DNA of 64,000 bases from Marasmius tenuissimus (taxonomy: Eukaryota > Basidiomycota > Agaricomycetes > Agaricales > Marasmiaceae): positions 124,001 to 188,000 of the forward strand of contig JAQOTA010000046.1 in the NCBI GenBank assembly GCA_029532415.1, written 5' to 3'. The position numbers and the translations under genes are program-made. The notes under the pieces are model-generated. The model was given only the letters and a program-made list of their open reading frames with translations, had not been told where the DNA came from and did not search any database. Shown piece after piece: positions 53,703 to 64,000 of the stretch (position 1 is its first letter; every line of letters starts with the position of its first letter).

Positions 53703-54526
53703 TTACCAGTCGACACATTCTTGAATGTCAACCTCATTTCTTCCATTACGATTGACCATTCCTTCCTCGACTCCTCCTGCTCGAGCTCTTCTAGGTTTGG
53801 GATACTGGCCCACCACCACTTCATCGCTACAAAGAGGAGCAACCATCCATTCTGCCCCCAACGATCGAGATAAGGAAATGGACCTGATATCGACCCCCGC
53901 ATAAGGAATTGGTAATTCTCCACTCGTTTGCGCGCAGTCGTCCTCGCTCGTATCGGGGTCAACATCTCGTTCGGTCTGAGTGCAGGCGTTCTTGACGGCC
54001 TTGATTGGACGCTGGCAACGGATATCGATGAGCTGGTAACGAAAACAGGATGGAAACGCTCGAACATTGGACTTCAATTCCACAAGCTCGGATTTCGCTT
54101 TCCAAAGCTCCTTTTGGGTCCACTTCAACTCTGCTACGGCATTTTCCAGCCTGTTTTTCGTGGCCATGTACTTCACATGGAGTCCTTCCGCTTCATCTGC
54201 GTTCTGAAGGAGTGGTAATGAGCACGAGAGGCATCACCAAGAGAGATATCCCATACCATTAAGCGGTCCAGTTCCGCATCCTGCTCCCGGATTTTCTGTT
54301 TCAAGGTCTGCTCCTCCTCCTTCAACGAACCAAGCTCCTCGTGCAGCGTGGCCACTGTGTCCCGCTGTGCATTCTTCTCCTTCTCGGATTTGGCGAGCTT
54401 ATCCTCGAGTTCGGAAATCAATTGGGTGTCAGGTGAGAGGACGCGTTTTAGTCTCCCCAAACTCCTCTGGGCAGACGTTTGACTTTCAAATTGCGAAGGG
54501 AATGCTGGGGCTGAACGGTTCGCCAT
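53703..54526 (-). CDS. Coiled-coil protein, 256 aa, two exons
   Basis: Exon 1 54526-54257 and exon 2 54203-53703 join in phase 0 across a 53-bp intron (gtatgg...cttcag). After a short Ser/Phe-rich start (M-A-N-R-S-A-P-A-F), residues 35-90 form a strong coiled coil (E-L-E-D-K-L, L-H-E-E-L, I-R-E-Q-D-A-E-L), continuing in exon 2 to about residue 140 (K-N-R-L-E-N-A-V-A-E-L ... K-S-E-L-V-E-L-K). The rest is acidic then basic without a known domain. It sits 189 bp downstream of the larger coiled-coil gene on the same strand and has a similar style, so it may be a shorter relative. An ORF extension to 54610 is less likely than the ATG used here. Confidence 0.6.
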
Positions 54527-54714
54527 GAGAGGTAGAAGTTGTTGACAGAGTAAGTTGCTTACCGATTGAGAATAGCAGTGGGCTTTTGAGCGAATTCGAA
54601 CAAAGGGCATCTTATCCGCTCATGAGCGAGTGCGACAAAGGATATTGTTAGGCAGAGTGTACAATGACAAAGCCTCAATCGTTGCTATGATTACATCATT
54701 CTAGCCTATAAGTA

Positions 54715-57700
54715 TTACTCTCCTCTTGGCAGTTCGAACTCGCGAATCTTAAAATCTCGTTTGGATAGCTTCAGATCAGCCAACTCAAACTCCATCAACC
54801 CGTCGAGATATCCATCTTTGAAGTACGAACGAGCGAGCCCCTTTGGTATCGATTTGCGGGTGGATTCCTTTTCAACGCGACGCCTTGGAAGTTTGTAGTG
54901 AAGCCTTGTCTGCTTGAACATCGCATCCTCGAGTTCGGGGGCCTGGTCGATAATGATAAACAGAGCGCGAAAATGAGGATGTCGCCAAACAAGAACGAGG
55001 ACATTCATGAACGTCATGGTCGTCTTGACCCCTGCTTGAGTCGTCACTTCCTCTGTCACTGCCTCTTCGTCGGACATTCCATCGTAGTCCAGAGCAGCGG
55101 TCGTTTCACGAGCATAATCCCAGAAAGCCTGTCCATCTTCGTCCTTCCTCGCCTTTGAAACTGCGAGCATCTTGTAGATGACGCTCAATCGGGCAATCTG
55201 TTTCTGATAGCGAAATTAGTCAGTGATATGGGAGTGCAGTCGTCAGAATCCCTCACTGCTCTGCGCAAGTTTACTCGGCCATTACTTATGTTCCGATCCA
55301 AGTTCTTCTTGATCAAGCGCATTGCGATGAAATTCGGGTCCAGCTTCTCTGCATCGTTCTTCGGCAGGGCATCAATTATCTCGGAGTAGATAGTATTGAA
55401 CCTTTTCTGGAGCTGGGCTTTCCAGTCAATATTCCTCCACCCCTTACCAAAACGGCGTCTATCCGGGCAATCCTTAACGATTTGAACGAGCAATTGGGTG
55501 AGGCGGTAAATCAGAGCCAAGTTCCACTTTGACTTTCGAAGCATTTTGGTTGTCGTATGACCAGCTTTATCGAGCCAGGTACAGCGGATCTTCGGGCCAT
55601 GCTCAGAAGGATTTGCTTCGAATTGGGCTAGACGTTGTGTCGAAACGCCGGGGCGAGCGAAGACCTCCAAAAGCCGTCTGTGCTGGGTGGGCAGAGCTTC
55701 CGACAGAACCTGGCGGACGAGTTTCTTGGAAAGCCCCATTAGAAAACATGATAAGATCCTAAGTATCGGTTAACTCACAGATCTCCGGTGGGCCGGTTTC
55801 TTCTTGGAAACCGATCCCTTCGTCTTCTGCTTGTACTGGGCGTGCTTCCGACTTTCATTGGATTCAGGCCCGGCGAGCCACATATCGTCGTCTTCTCCTT
55901 CACTCCCACTACTATTGGCCTCGCCCTCGTCATCCCCGTCGTTGCGCTCATCATCAGCATCGTCTGATTCGTCTGATTCGTCATCATCACTATCAGGTTG
56001 TGGTGCCTGCGTCGTCGATGAACTGGAAGCTTGCGGCTGCGGTTGCGGTTGTGAGGGCTAGGCGGGTCTGAGATTGGTATCCGAAGCTCGAATGGTGTGA
56101 AGAGACTCACTGTCGTAGTTGCCTTGAGCTTCCAATTGAGTTTCTTCGCCTTCGCCATCGCCAGCTCCTGTTTGACGGCTTCTGGGGACAGACGCTCCGG
56201 CAAGTTTTTCGCAGCCAAATATAATTTAGCGACTTGGTCGACCTCGCCAACGGGCGCAGATCCCGGGTTGGGTTCATCAGTTGCTTTCCCTTTCCCCTTC
56301 ATCGTCGCCATTGCCTGCAAGCGTGCAAACCATCAGCAAAGCCCGTGTTGGAAGTAACGAGACCGACCTCTTTTAGATCTTGCAGCTCCGTACGAGCTTT
56401 TTTCAGCTCCTCTTGTAGGTGTGTGATCTCGGGGGCACTAGAGGGTTCCAAAGCTTTCTGAAGTAGTAGAATGTAACGTCAGCGTATGGAATCAATACAT
56501 GAAGGACCAAGATCCGAGTGGATGCCATTGATCGGGCCGCAGATGGCGTACGTGAATTATGGACCCGCGAGTGATCGCACGACGCAAATTGAGACTGGCG
56601 TCTGAATCGGGCCTGAGCGCTGAGCTGAGCACTGGCGAGAGGGACGGTGGTCTGAGAGCGTGAAGAGGACCACCAACCTTGGCTTCCTCTTCTAATTGAT
56701 TTATTCTTTGGTCTCTGCTGTCCAGCTGCTCCTGAAGCATAGTCAAAGAGGGTTATGGGCAAATACGCGGTGTGGCCTGTGGCGACGAACGAACCTTCAG
56801 AGTTGATATGGTACCATCCCCTGCGGACTTTTGGACTTGGAGAAGCTGAAGATAGTGAGATACCTTCTGGAAACAGAAAGCTGGGCGACTCACATCGTGT
56901 GTGCGCCGTAGCTCGCCCAAGTCGCGCTTGGCTTGCGACCCGGTAGCTTCGGCATCCTTGACTTTTTGCTATGCAGCGCGCACTTTATATTCCTAAACCC
57001 TTATGACTTGAGTTTGAATATCACTCACAAGCATTTCGCTGAGACTCTTCTGGAGAGACTCGACCCGTGCCTGGATGATACGGTCAAATCTTCATCGGGC
57101 TGGATATACGGACGAATTGAACTATGACTTACTTCGCTGGAAGATACGGTATTTGGGGATATCAGGGCAGACCTCTTCAATTTCTCGTTCTCGTGCTGCA
57201 TAGAAGTTTGGCTAAGAAGTGTGCCAAAACATCAAAAACTCTCACTGTTAGGTCTGAGCATCTACTTTGCCAATCTGTGAGATTGCTTTTGAGCTGTGCC
57301 AGGTCGTCTCTCAACGTCGGTAGATGCAGGTTTTCAGCCTCCAATTCATTTTTCTTTGTCTCAAGCGTATTGATCTCGTCTTGGAGTTGCTTCTCCTTAT
57401 TCTGAGCTGACTGATTGATTTTGTTGCTCTCGCGTTGGGCCGTCGAGAGATCTTCCCGAGTACGTCGTAGTTTCTCCTCTAGGTCCTGAGTCGATGGTGA
57501 GAATGAGGCTCGAGTATGAGCGGGTTGTGAAGATTACCTTGGCCGATCGTTCGCTGACAGTCTTTTCACCCTGGGCCTCTGATAGTTTCGCTTGGACCTC
57601 CTGCAGATCGCGAGACGGAGGATGAGAACGAAGTTGTGATATGAGCGGTTCGTGAAGGATACCTTGGCCAATTGTTCGCTCGCAGTCTGCCCACGTCGGG

Positions 57701-59644
57701 CCGTCGAGAGATCTTCCTGAGTACGTCGCAGTTCCTCCGTCAGGCCCTGAGACAAAGGGTGAGAACAAGAGCGGAGTATGAGTGGGTCGCTGAATTTACG
57801 TTGGCATCGTTCTGAGCTTTTGTTAGTTTCTGGTTTGTAAGGTTGTTATCACTTTCCAACTGCCTTGTTTTACGCTGCTCCGCCTCGAATGCCCTTTGGA
57901 ATTCAGTCTTTCCTTCAACCTAGATGAAGCACAAAGGTGAGCCATAAAAGAAACCCTCGTAAAAGAGGCATACCGATCGCTCCCCAGGACCAGAACCGTT
58001 GGCTGCCTGCATATGAAATTAGATGCATTAATTCACGTGAAGAGTAACCCTCACTGTCTCCAATCTCGTCTGAACCCAACATTTAGTTACAAACAAGAAC
58101 GAGCATGCATTGTCCACTGTACCTTGTACTCTGTATTCTCTTGCTGTAGCTTGTTCCTATCGTTTTGAGAGATCTGGTAATCATTTTTCAGACCAGAAAT
58201 CTCGTTTACCAGGGCATCTATTTCGGTTCGAACAGAATCGGTGCTCTGCAAATCTGTGATTTGTTGCTCCAGCTCCGACTCAGTTTGACGCTGGAGTTCA
58301 GGATGAGCAGTCCGCACCAAATGGATATCTCCGAGTCACATACTGCAGATGCTTGAGCGGTATGGAGATCTCTCTCCAATTTAACCACCTTTGCCTGGAG
58401 TCGCTGGTCAGTGTGGCCGATGCGTCCATCCTCTGAAGTTCTGACCTCGGCTTCTATCAACTGCTGCTGTAGGGTCTCAGCAGAGCGGCTGGGTTCTTCC
58501 CCTCCCGATTGCGCGCCGCCACCTTCATCCAAAGGCGTCTAGGCTATGTTTAGCACGTGAAGTCGGTCAAAGGAAATGTGAAGCACCATTTCCTTTAGGT
58601 TCGCCTCCCATTCCTCCAGCCGTTTCTGATTGAAGGTCGTTGGGTGAGCTGCTCGGGATGAACGTGAGCGTGCCATAGCCCTTACCTTTTCCTGCCGTAA
58701 GTCTGCTTCTCGCCGTTCCATCTCTTCCTTCAGACCCTTCAATTCATTCTTCGAACGATCGTCAGTAACCAAAGCGACCTCGGAGTTGAGACACCGACCT
58801 CGTTCCGTTGTTCAAGATGCTGTTTCTGCAGATCCAGAGTCCCTGTCAATGAATTGACCAAGCTATCCTGTTTCTATGGACCATTTAGGATCAGAGCTTT
58901 CATTCCATCCGACTATAGCCCGAACACACCAATAGTTCCAGCTCCTTTTCCTTCACTGTCTTGTTCGCAACCTGAATGCACGTCAGAATTTCGGGCTTCC
59001 TATGAAGTGGTATTGCGTGCGCTTCACCTCCAGATCCGCCTCGGCATCTCCCCAAGCCGCGATAAGTTCCTGAAGATATGAATTGTTAATCGCTTGGAGA
59101 AGTATATGACAGGGAAAGCGACTCACATCAACGGTCCATTCCCCGAGCTTTTCTTGAAGAGATGCAAGCTCGTTCTGAGTTGCATATTTTCATATGTATA
59201 TACTCGTTGTGTGGTGATACGAACTGACCAGCTTTTCTTGTGCATCTTCGAGTGCTTTGCGAGTTTTCGTATCAGGTAATCGTCTGAACTTCATTCCTCG
59301 GTCATCTTCGCCTACTGCCTCTTCTGGAAGCCGTACACCATCGTGAGCACGCTTGCGAGGACCTGCAGATGAGCTCTCCAGTGAGGAATCAGCTGCGGTA
59401 TCGGCCTCACGAAGTCTGCGGTTCAGTCTGGGGATGGGTGACGGAGCCGACGCTGACGCTGATGAGCCCGATGCCAATGGTGCATTAGCGTCGACATCGA
59501 TTTCCTGATGTTCTTTCAGAGCGCTTTAATTCAAACACGATGGCTTGTACATACCATATTCGCCTCAGACCGAGACGAAGTTGCTCCTTCACCGTCTGCT
59601 GACGTAGTTCGAGAAAAACCTGGTAATCGGAGGCCGCCAAACAT
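54715..59644 (-). CDS. Long coiled-coil protein, 1,129 aa, 26 exons all in phase 0
   Basis: Hand-built exons (plus coordinates): 59555-59644, 59229-59504, 59127-59174, 59028-59069, 58930-58971, 58799-58873, 58686-58748, 58587-58625, 58344-58538, 58123-58290, 58055-58069, 57974-58006, 57800-57919, 57663-57746, 57538-57600, 57246-57485, 57133-57195, 57029-57070, 56894-56956, 56795-56845, 56678-56731, 56368-56457, 56111-56314, 55779-56057, 55257-55724, 54715-55197. Every exon is a multiple of three and the chain has no stop. Residues 1-120 are Ser-rich and disordered with a K-F-R-R basic motif; 120-650 are nearly continuous coiled coil; 720-815 are acidic Asp/Glu/Ser-rich; the last 315 residues are a basic, globular domain (W-R-N-I-D-W-K-A, then Y-K-M-L, ending F-E-L-P-R-G-E). 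I do not recognise the C-terminal domain. A structural or scaffold role is likely from the coiled coil, nothing more. Confidence 0.75.
57246..57800 (-). repeat. Tandemly duplicated exon-intron units in the coiled-coil gene
   Basis: Exons at 57663-57746 and 57246-57485 both begin with E-x-L-R-R-T-x-E-D-L-S-T-A; exons 57663-57746 and 57538-57600 both end in S-E-(Q/R)-x-A-K. The introns after 57800, 57663 and 57538 also resemble one another (CCACTCATACTC, CCGCTCATATCAC and CCGCTCATACTCG, then TTCTCACC or TTCTCATCC before the acceptor). Intron similarity shows recent duplication at DNA level. Confidence 0.7.
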
Positions 59645-60714
59645 GAGGGAAGGAAAACTACGAGGCCACAAGATCTAACGAGGGCAGTCATCGATTAATC
59701 ACGTTCAATTTCTATATGGAGTTCCCACTGTAGCCGGACAGTCACAGTGGACTGCAACGTGAAATTTTGACAGCTCAGCGTTCCGCATTGCATCACGAGT
59801 CAATTGCGAGCATCAAGATTAATGGTACATATCGCGACTCGACCGTAGACTATCGTGCTAGCTCTTGACCGTCAGTCCAGGTCGAGTCACTTGTATGAAT
59901 ATCAGACAAACATGAGGAAAAGACATGATGAACCATACATACCCGTTCTTGGTGTGCGTCGTAAAGAGGAGACAATTTGTGTGACGCGGACGAGAGCGGG
60001 ACGAACAAAACTGAGCGCTAGGATTGAATCGCCCAAAGAACATTGCCAATTACTGAATACTGAAAAATCGAGGACATCACCAAACAAAAAGAGCGAGTCG
60101 GGGAAGCTTACTGACGTGCATTTCCTGGTACGCTGGGACCTCGTGGTCACAGATGCCTCAGAGACCGACGAAGTGGGGAGAGCTACACGACGTTTAGTCG
60201 CATCGATCCAAAGACTTTAGTCAAATTCGCTCGAAGGCTTTAGCCAACTCGATTTTAAGGCCGAAGGAGCAAAGCACCATGGTGGTACCTGATCAAGTTA
60301 CTTAGCGCCCATCACGATCAATCCGATCACGACTCCTGGCGAGTTGCTGTACAAACACGCAGTCGCTCAGATTCCGAACGCACGAGTCTTAGACTTTAGC
60401 TTCAGATCTTTTAGGCCCCGCCACGACGATTTTAATAAGATCCACCTCTACAGAACTGGAAGTACTGCTCTCATCCGGAATCAGGAATCTCCTCGGAGGT
60501 GGGTGTTGAACGTTGAACGTTGAACTTCATTGTTTGACTGTGTACTAACACGTTCAGTCTTGATTCGTGACTTCTTACATTGAGCCATAGACGGCTTTTT
60601 TTGCCTCCGATCAGAGCCAGTGGGCATTTTGTTATAACAAACTATTAGAAAACTGAAAGTTATGCTAGTATAGTACTCAGAAATACGAAGCCGAGCTACG
60701 AAACTAAAATTCAC
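59645..60714. other. Intergenic; promoter of the coiled-coil gene and 3' flank of the RING gene
   Basis: Overlapping short ORFs on both strands at 59855-60220 lack motifs. No gene is supported. Confidence 0.4.
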
Positions 60715-61585
60715 TTATAATCCTTGAGTAATTTTCCGAAATTCCGCCTCAAAATCTTCGTCAAGCTCCGTGGAGAGTGATGGCCAATAGCAGTCTCCCC
60801 AGTCACTCCCTCTTTCCTTCCCTTCCATCTCTGCGAACTTAGCCGTCGCCTCGCGCAACCTATTGTTCTGCACAGGGCCGGCAAGGATCAACTTGGCGCA
60901 CGATGGATCAGGGCAGTTCTCAGGCCTCCTCTGGTTGCCTCTGACTTCGAAGCCGTAACGGTAGCTTAACATGCATTGCGCACAAAACTCATGGCCACAG
61001 TCGAGTCTGGACCAGGAAAGCCGTCAGAAACGGCCCAGACGGCTGAAGAACTACGGGGTACTCACAGTGTCGGCGTATGAAAGATTTGTTGACACTTTGG
61101 GCATTCGAAGGTGGGTGTTTGTTCAGCCATTTCGCGCTTGAAGGCCGCAATCTTCGACTTCCGCTCCTAGAACGATTTGCATTTGAGTGGGTCCCGACTG
61201 AACCGAAACAGTAACTCACCTCAATATCGATAGCCCTTATGGCGATTGGCCCCAGGCGTCTAAGGAGAGCCACCTCTTCCTCCATCAACTCCTTCTCCTC
61301 CGAGCTTTCTTCATTCGATGCTTCCTCAACGCCCTCCAGCGCTTCCTGCGGCTCTTCTGGATGCGCATTCTTTCCCTTTTTGTCGGTCGAGATCGAGTTC
61401 TTGACGTTCGGGGTTTCATGCTGCTGACGTCGGCTCGAACGTAGTACGCGATGTTGCACTGGTGTTTCCGGAGGTGTAAGTGGCGTTTCTGGAGGTGCAA
61501 TCGGCTGTGTAGGACTCGAAAGCGAGGAATAAGGAGCGGTACGGCCTCTTGCTCGACGAGTTCTTGTAGGAGTTCTGGTAGGCAT
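60715..61585 (-). CDS. RING-finger protein (probable E3 ubiquitin ligase), 252 aa
   Basis: Exons 61585-61220, 61166-61066 and 61006-60715 join in frame. Residues 1-60 are Pro/Thr/Arg-rich and disordered; 80-140 are Glu-rich and probably a coiled coil. The RING ligands are C144-x2-C147, C159-x-H161, C164-x2-C167 and C187-x4-C192, in C3HC4 order, with the F-E-C-P-K-C and D-C-G-H-E-F-C-A-Q-C contexts typical of RING E3s; the loop between C167 and C187 is longer than usual. RING domains recruit ubiquitin-charged E2 enzymes; the substrate is unknown. The C-terminal 55 residues are acidic without a known domain. It is a well-formed gene with no lesions. Confidence 0.8.
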
Positions 61586-62014
61586 CGGTGAGTACGAGGA
61601 GGTAAGGGATGGAAAGATTCAAAGTAGCGGTATAATGTGAGCGAGAGGGATGTAAGGAAAATCATGTCCAGGTCCTTAGGGTTTTTATCTGACGCTTTTC
61701 CGTAACAAAGGATGGAGGGGCCTTTGACAAGTACAAAGACTGACATTCACTCAGGATGCTGCACGTTCAGAGGAAGACTTTTCGAGGCGCATGTTCGCCG
61801 GGACATCCGATCAAAGGGGTGAATGGATAAAGAACAGCGCGCAATTGAGCGTCAATCATCGGTAGCGCCTTTTCAGGGCAGGTCAGGATCGCATAATCGA
61901 AAGAATTCCGTGGATAAGACGAGTATGTACACATATTGACCCAATGCAACAGTACAGTCTATGAAGCACAACTACGAGCACAATTACGAAGGCACAGTTA
62001 CGCGTTTGAACTAG
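61586..62014. other. Intergenic between the RING gene and the propeller-like gene
   Basis: It contains the RING gene promoter and the 3' flank of the next gene. Minus ORF 61767-61949 has no support. Confidence 0.4.
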
Positions 62015-63506
62015 CTACATGGGAGCAATTAGTTCTTCAACCCAGGCCGATATGATGGGGTAAATTCGGGAACCATCCCGATCGAAGATCTACATATCGA
62101 AATCGTCACTGTCCGGTGCATAGCTTGGATGTGCTTTTTTCACTCACCCGCCAAAGTATGAAGCCGGAGACCAAGAGTGTGATGACCAGAAGATCCAAGG
62201 AGTCGCATGCCGATCTCCGTTTTTTGCGGTAGATAAGCACGTCGGTAGTATCCAGCGTTGATACCCCGACAGCAACATAATAAAACTGGTCGTTAGTCCC
62301 GCCCTAGACATAGTTGAGCACGGTACTGTTGTATTCGGATTCAATGGCGCTCACCGAAACACAAAGCATATCCCCCCATTCCTGTGGGAGTTCCAGTGCC
62401 TCCGCGACGTCCCCCGTTCCAGCATCGATAATGAGCGCCTTATGAGAGTCACCCATACCGACTAAGATACGTTCGGAGTCCTCAATGAAACCGAAAATCG
62501 TGGAAGGGCCATGGAGACGAGGGGTGTTGTTCCACTGAACCGTGCCGAATGGTCGTGACTTGAGGTTGGAGAGAAGAAGACGCCATATCCCGTCGCCCGT
62601 GTGGACGACGAGGTTATTTCCTGCCAGGATTCCGTGTCCCCTACTATCAAGTTGAGATACCCATTTGTTACCGCATAAAGATGTATCTCTCACATGTGCA
62701 GGAGTCTAATAGACTTGACATAAAGACAATCTCCGTCTCTGTCGAAGGTGAGACTGTGATCACGATGGCTCAGCGAACGAAGAAAACCAAGTCTAGAGAA
62801 GACTTACATATCGCCATCCGTCGTAAAGACGTTCAAGTTCCGATATGCATCAAACGATAACGATTTACAGTAACCATTCGAGCCCATTGAGGCCATGAAG
62901 TCGCGAGTGAGAGTTCCGGACGCTGATAGACGCCAAACTGACACTCCATCATCATGTACGGTGGCAATATAGGCGCAATCTCCGGCAGCGACTTGGGGCT
63001 TAAAGACTTTTACCGCCATCCGAGAAGCTTCAGGTGCGGAATCATCAGGAGCGAAATCGTTGACGACTGCCCGGGCCATGGGTACGAGTTCCTCAAGGTC
63101 ACGAATGTTATTACAATAGCTCCCTCACAATTAATTCGGAGGACTCACCGCTCGACGGCGACCATTCATCATCAGGCATACCAAGTCCCCGTCGTCGAGT
63201 CCAAGTACAAGGACGTGCCTTTCGATGCTCTCAAAGAACAACCACGCTGAATCCGCAGAGGGATCTCCCCCCACTCGAGAAGCGTACCTCCTCGGGACAG
63301 TCAGTCGAGTGGATCTATCAACATCCCAAACTATCAACCCATTGTCTCCTTGAGGAGTGATGAGTGGACCCCTTCGTACAAAGAGTAGGAGAAAACGTAC
63401 CGTTGTAAGCTAGATATTTCGCGTTCACAGAAAATGAGAGCGATCTCAGAGTAGGAGAACCCCCGAGTATGTGTCGAAGTTGATATTGAGATCGAGGAGG
63501 AGACAT
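62015..63506 (-). CDS. Beta-propeller (WD40-like) protein with C-terminal membrane segment, 384 aa
   Basis: Seven exons join in frame: 63506-63401, 63348-63149, 63091-62808, 62738-62694, 62643-62355, 62303-62148 and 62089-62015. Blade-like repeats are seen at residues 15-50 (L-R-S-L-S-F-S ... L-I-V-W-D-V-D), 130-190 (A-Y-I-A-T-V-H-D-D-G-V-S-V-W-R-L) and 230-290 (I-L-A-G-N-N-L-V-V-H ... W-N-N-T-P-R-L-H), as in lineage-specific Agaricomycete WD40-like proteins. A basic R-K-K-R-R precedes a 16-residue hydrophobic stretch (about 344-359) and a 25-residue tail, suggesting a tail-anchored membrane protein with the propeller in the cytosol. The 45-nt exon 4 is needed to keep frame between exons 3 and 5 and is the least certain. 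Function unknown. Confidence 0.65.
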
Positions 63507-63821
63507 TGTTGAGGACGTGCGAGAGGTTCAGGAGAAAGAAAGACTGAAGAGATAACCATAGCGTGACGAGGTGAAGGACGCAATGTGAAAGAACAAAGGA
63601 ACGCACGACGCCACGAGGTACCTCGTGGTCGGTAATATCCGACTCTGGATCAGTCAAGCATTCAATCACACGCTCAGTCGCTATGCTCACAGTGCAAAGA
63701 CTCTTTTTTTCGTTCAGGCGTTGATGATACAGATAGCTAGTTAGCGGATAGCAAGAAGAAAAGACAGCATGGTGGACAGCACAATACACAACCAAAAATA
63801 CAAACAGTTTTACACTGCTCG
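63507..63821. other. Intergenic; promoter region of the propeller-like gene
   Basis: Minus-strand ORFs here are shadows reading through the stop of the upstream gene. Nothing else is seen. Confidence 0.4.
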
Positions 63822-63998
63822 TTAGTCGATACGGTGGGGTAAGATAGGTGGTCGGCCAAACTTGTTGTAGAACTCCTGACAATAGAACCTCGTCGCCCAA
63901 CCTTCCATCTCCTCGACCTCGTTGTCGGAGAATGTTCTTTTAGACAAGAACCTATCCGCATAAGCGCCTCCGGGCCATTGCTTCATGACGTGGCACAA
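63822..63998 (-). CDS. C-terminal end of a gene running off the window
   Basis: The frame from the right edge is open for 58 codons and stops with TAA at 63824-63822. The sequence is well-behaved: H-V-M-K-Q-W-P-G-G-A-Y-A-D-R-F-L near the start and E-E-M-E-G-W-A-T-R-F-Y in the middle, ending P-P-I-L-P-H-R-I-D. I do not recognise the family. The 5' part lies outside the window. Confidence 0.5.
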   Translation of the reverse strand: MCHVMKQWPGGAYADRFLSKRTFSDNEVEEMEGWATRFYCQEFYNKFGRPPILPHRID

Positions 63999-64000
63999 TT

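Noticed and set aside
59190..59477. Start of the long coiled-coil gene at 59477
   Set aside because: That position is a TTG; the frame continues upstream to an acceptor at 59504 and an ATG exon at 59644.
1..64000. tRNA, rRNA, CRISPR or phage features
   Set aside because: No cloverleaf-like string with a GGTTCRANNCC box in proper context, no rRNA blocks and no regularly spaced short repeats with unique spacers were found; the only initiator-tRNA-like string is the copia primer site.

Overview
The window looks like nuclear DNA of a filamentous basidiomycete, most likely an Agaricomycete. Genes are cut by many short introns (about 45-60 bp, GT...AG). The repeats include protein families I know mainly from Agaricomycete genomes: tnp2-like transposases, a TET/JBP-type 2OG-Fe(II) dioxygenase, a Ulp1/zinc-finger/transposase composite, a Helitron-type PIF1 helicase and a Ty1/copia element. 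No rRNA, tRNA, CRISPR array or bacterial-style operon was seen. All identities rest on reading translations and motifs by eye.

Layout. 0.5-6.4 kb: broken composite transposon gene (Ulp1-like peptidase, zinc ligands, transposase core) with foreign insertions. 7.0-8.4 kb: transportin (karyopherin) fragment abutting the C-terminal part of a tnp2-like transposase. 9.8-11.6 kb: degenerate transposon-type gene on the minus strand; a scrambled second copy lies at 43.8-44.7 kb. 15.5-16.2 kb: small 3-exon gene. 16.317-22.455 kb: apparently complete CACTA-like DNA transposon with related ends, a 3-bp target duplication and two intact convergent genes (a TNPA-like coiled-coil protein and a 961-aa tnp2 transposase). 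22.6-27.9 kb: a third transposase-like gene, split by a 2.4-kb TA-flanked inverted-repeat element that carries a MITE in one end. 27.9-30.2 kb: SAP-like ORF and an intact 7-exon gene. 31.8-33.4 kb: intact TET/JBP-like dioxygenase gene. 34.65-41.01 kb: copia retrotransposon, then an inverted 110-bp segment and an oppositely oriented solo LTR; the flanking duplications show that the two LTRs recombined. 41.6-43.8 kb: broken PIF1 helicase. 45.0-48.4 kb: broken proline-rich/ATP-grasp-like gene with a 153-bp coding minisatellite.

From about 51 kb onward the window is mostly host-like genes: a GIY-YIG/T5orf172-type gene, two coiled-coil genes (one with 26 exons, all introns phase 0, some exon-intron units duplicated in tandem), a RING-finger gene, a beta-propeller-like protein with a C-terminal membrane segment, and a CDS running off the right edge. 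The left three quarters is therefore a nested transposon cluster and the right quarter a gene island. Exon models were built by hand from splice signals and frame continuity; where every exon joins in frame I regard the gene as intact.
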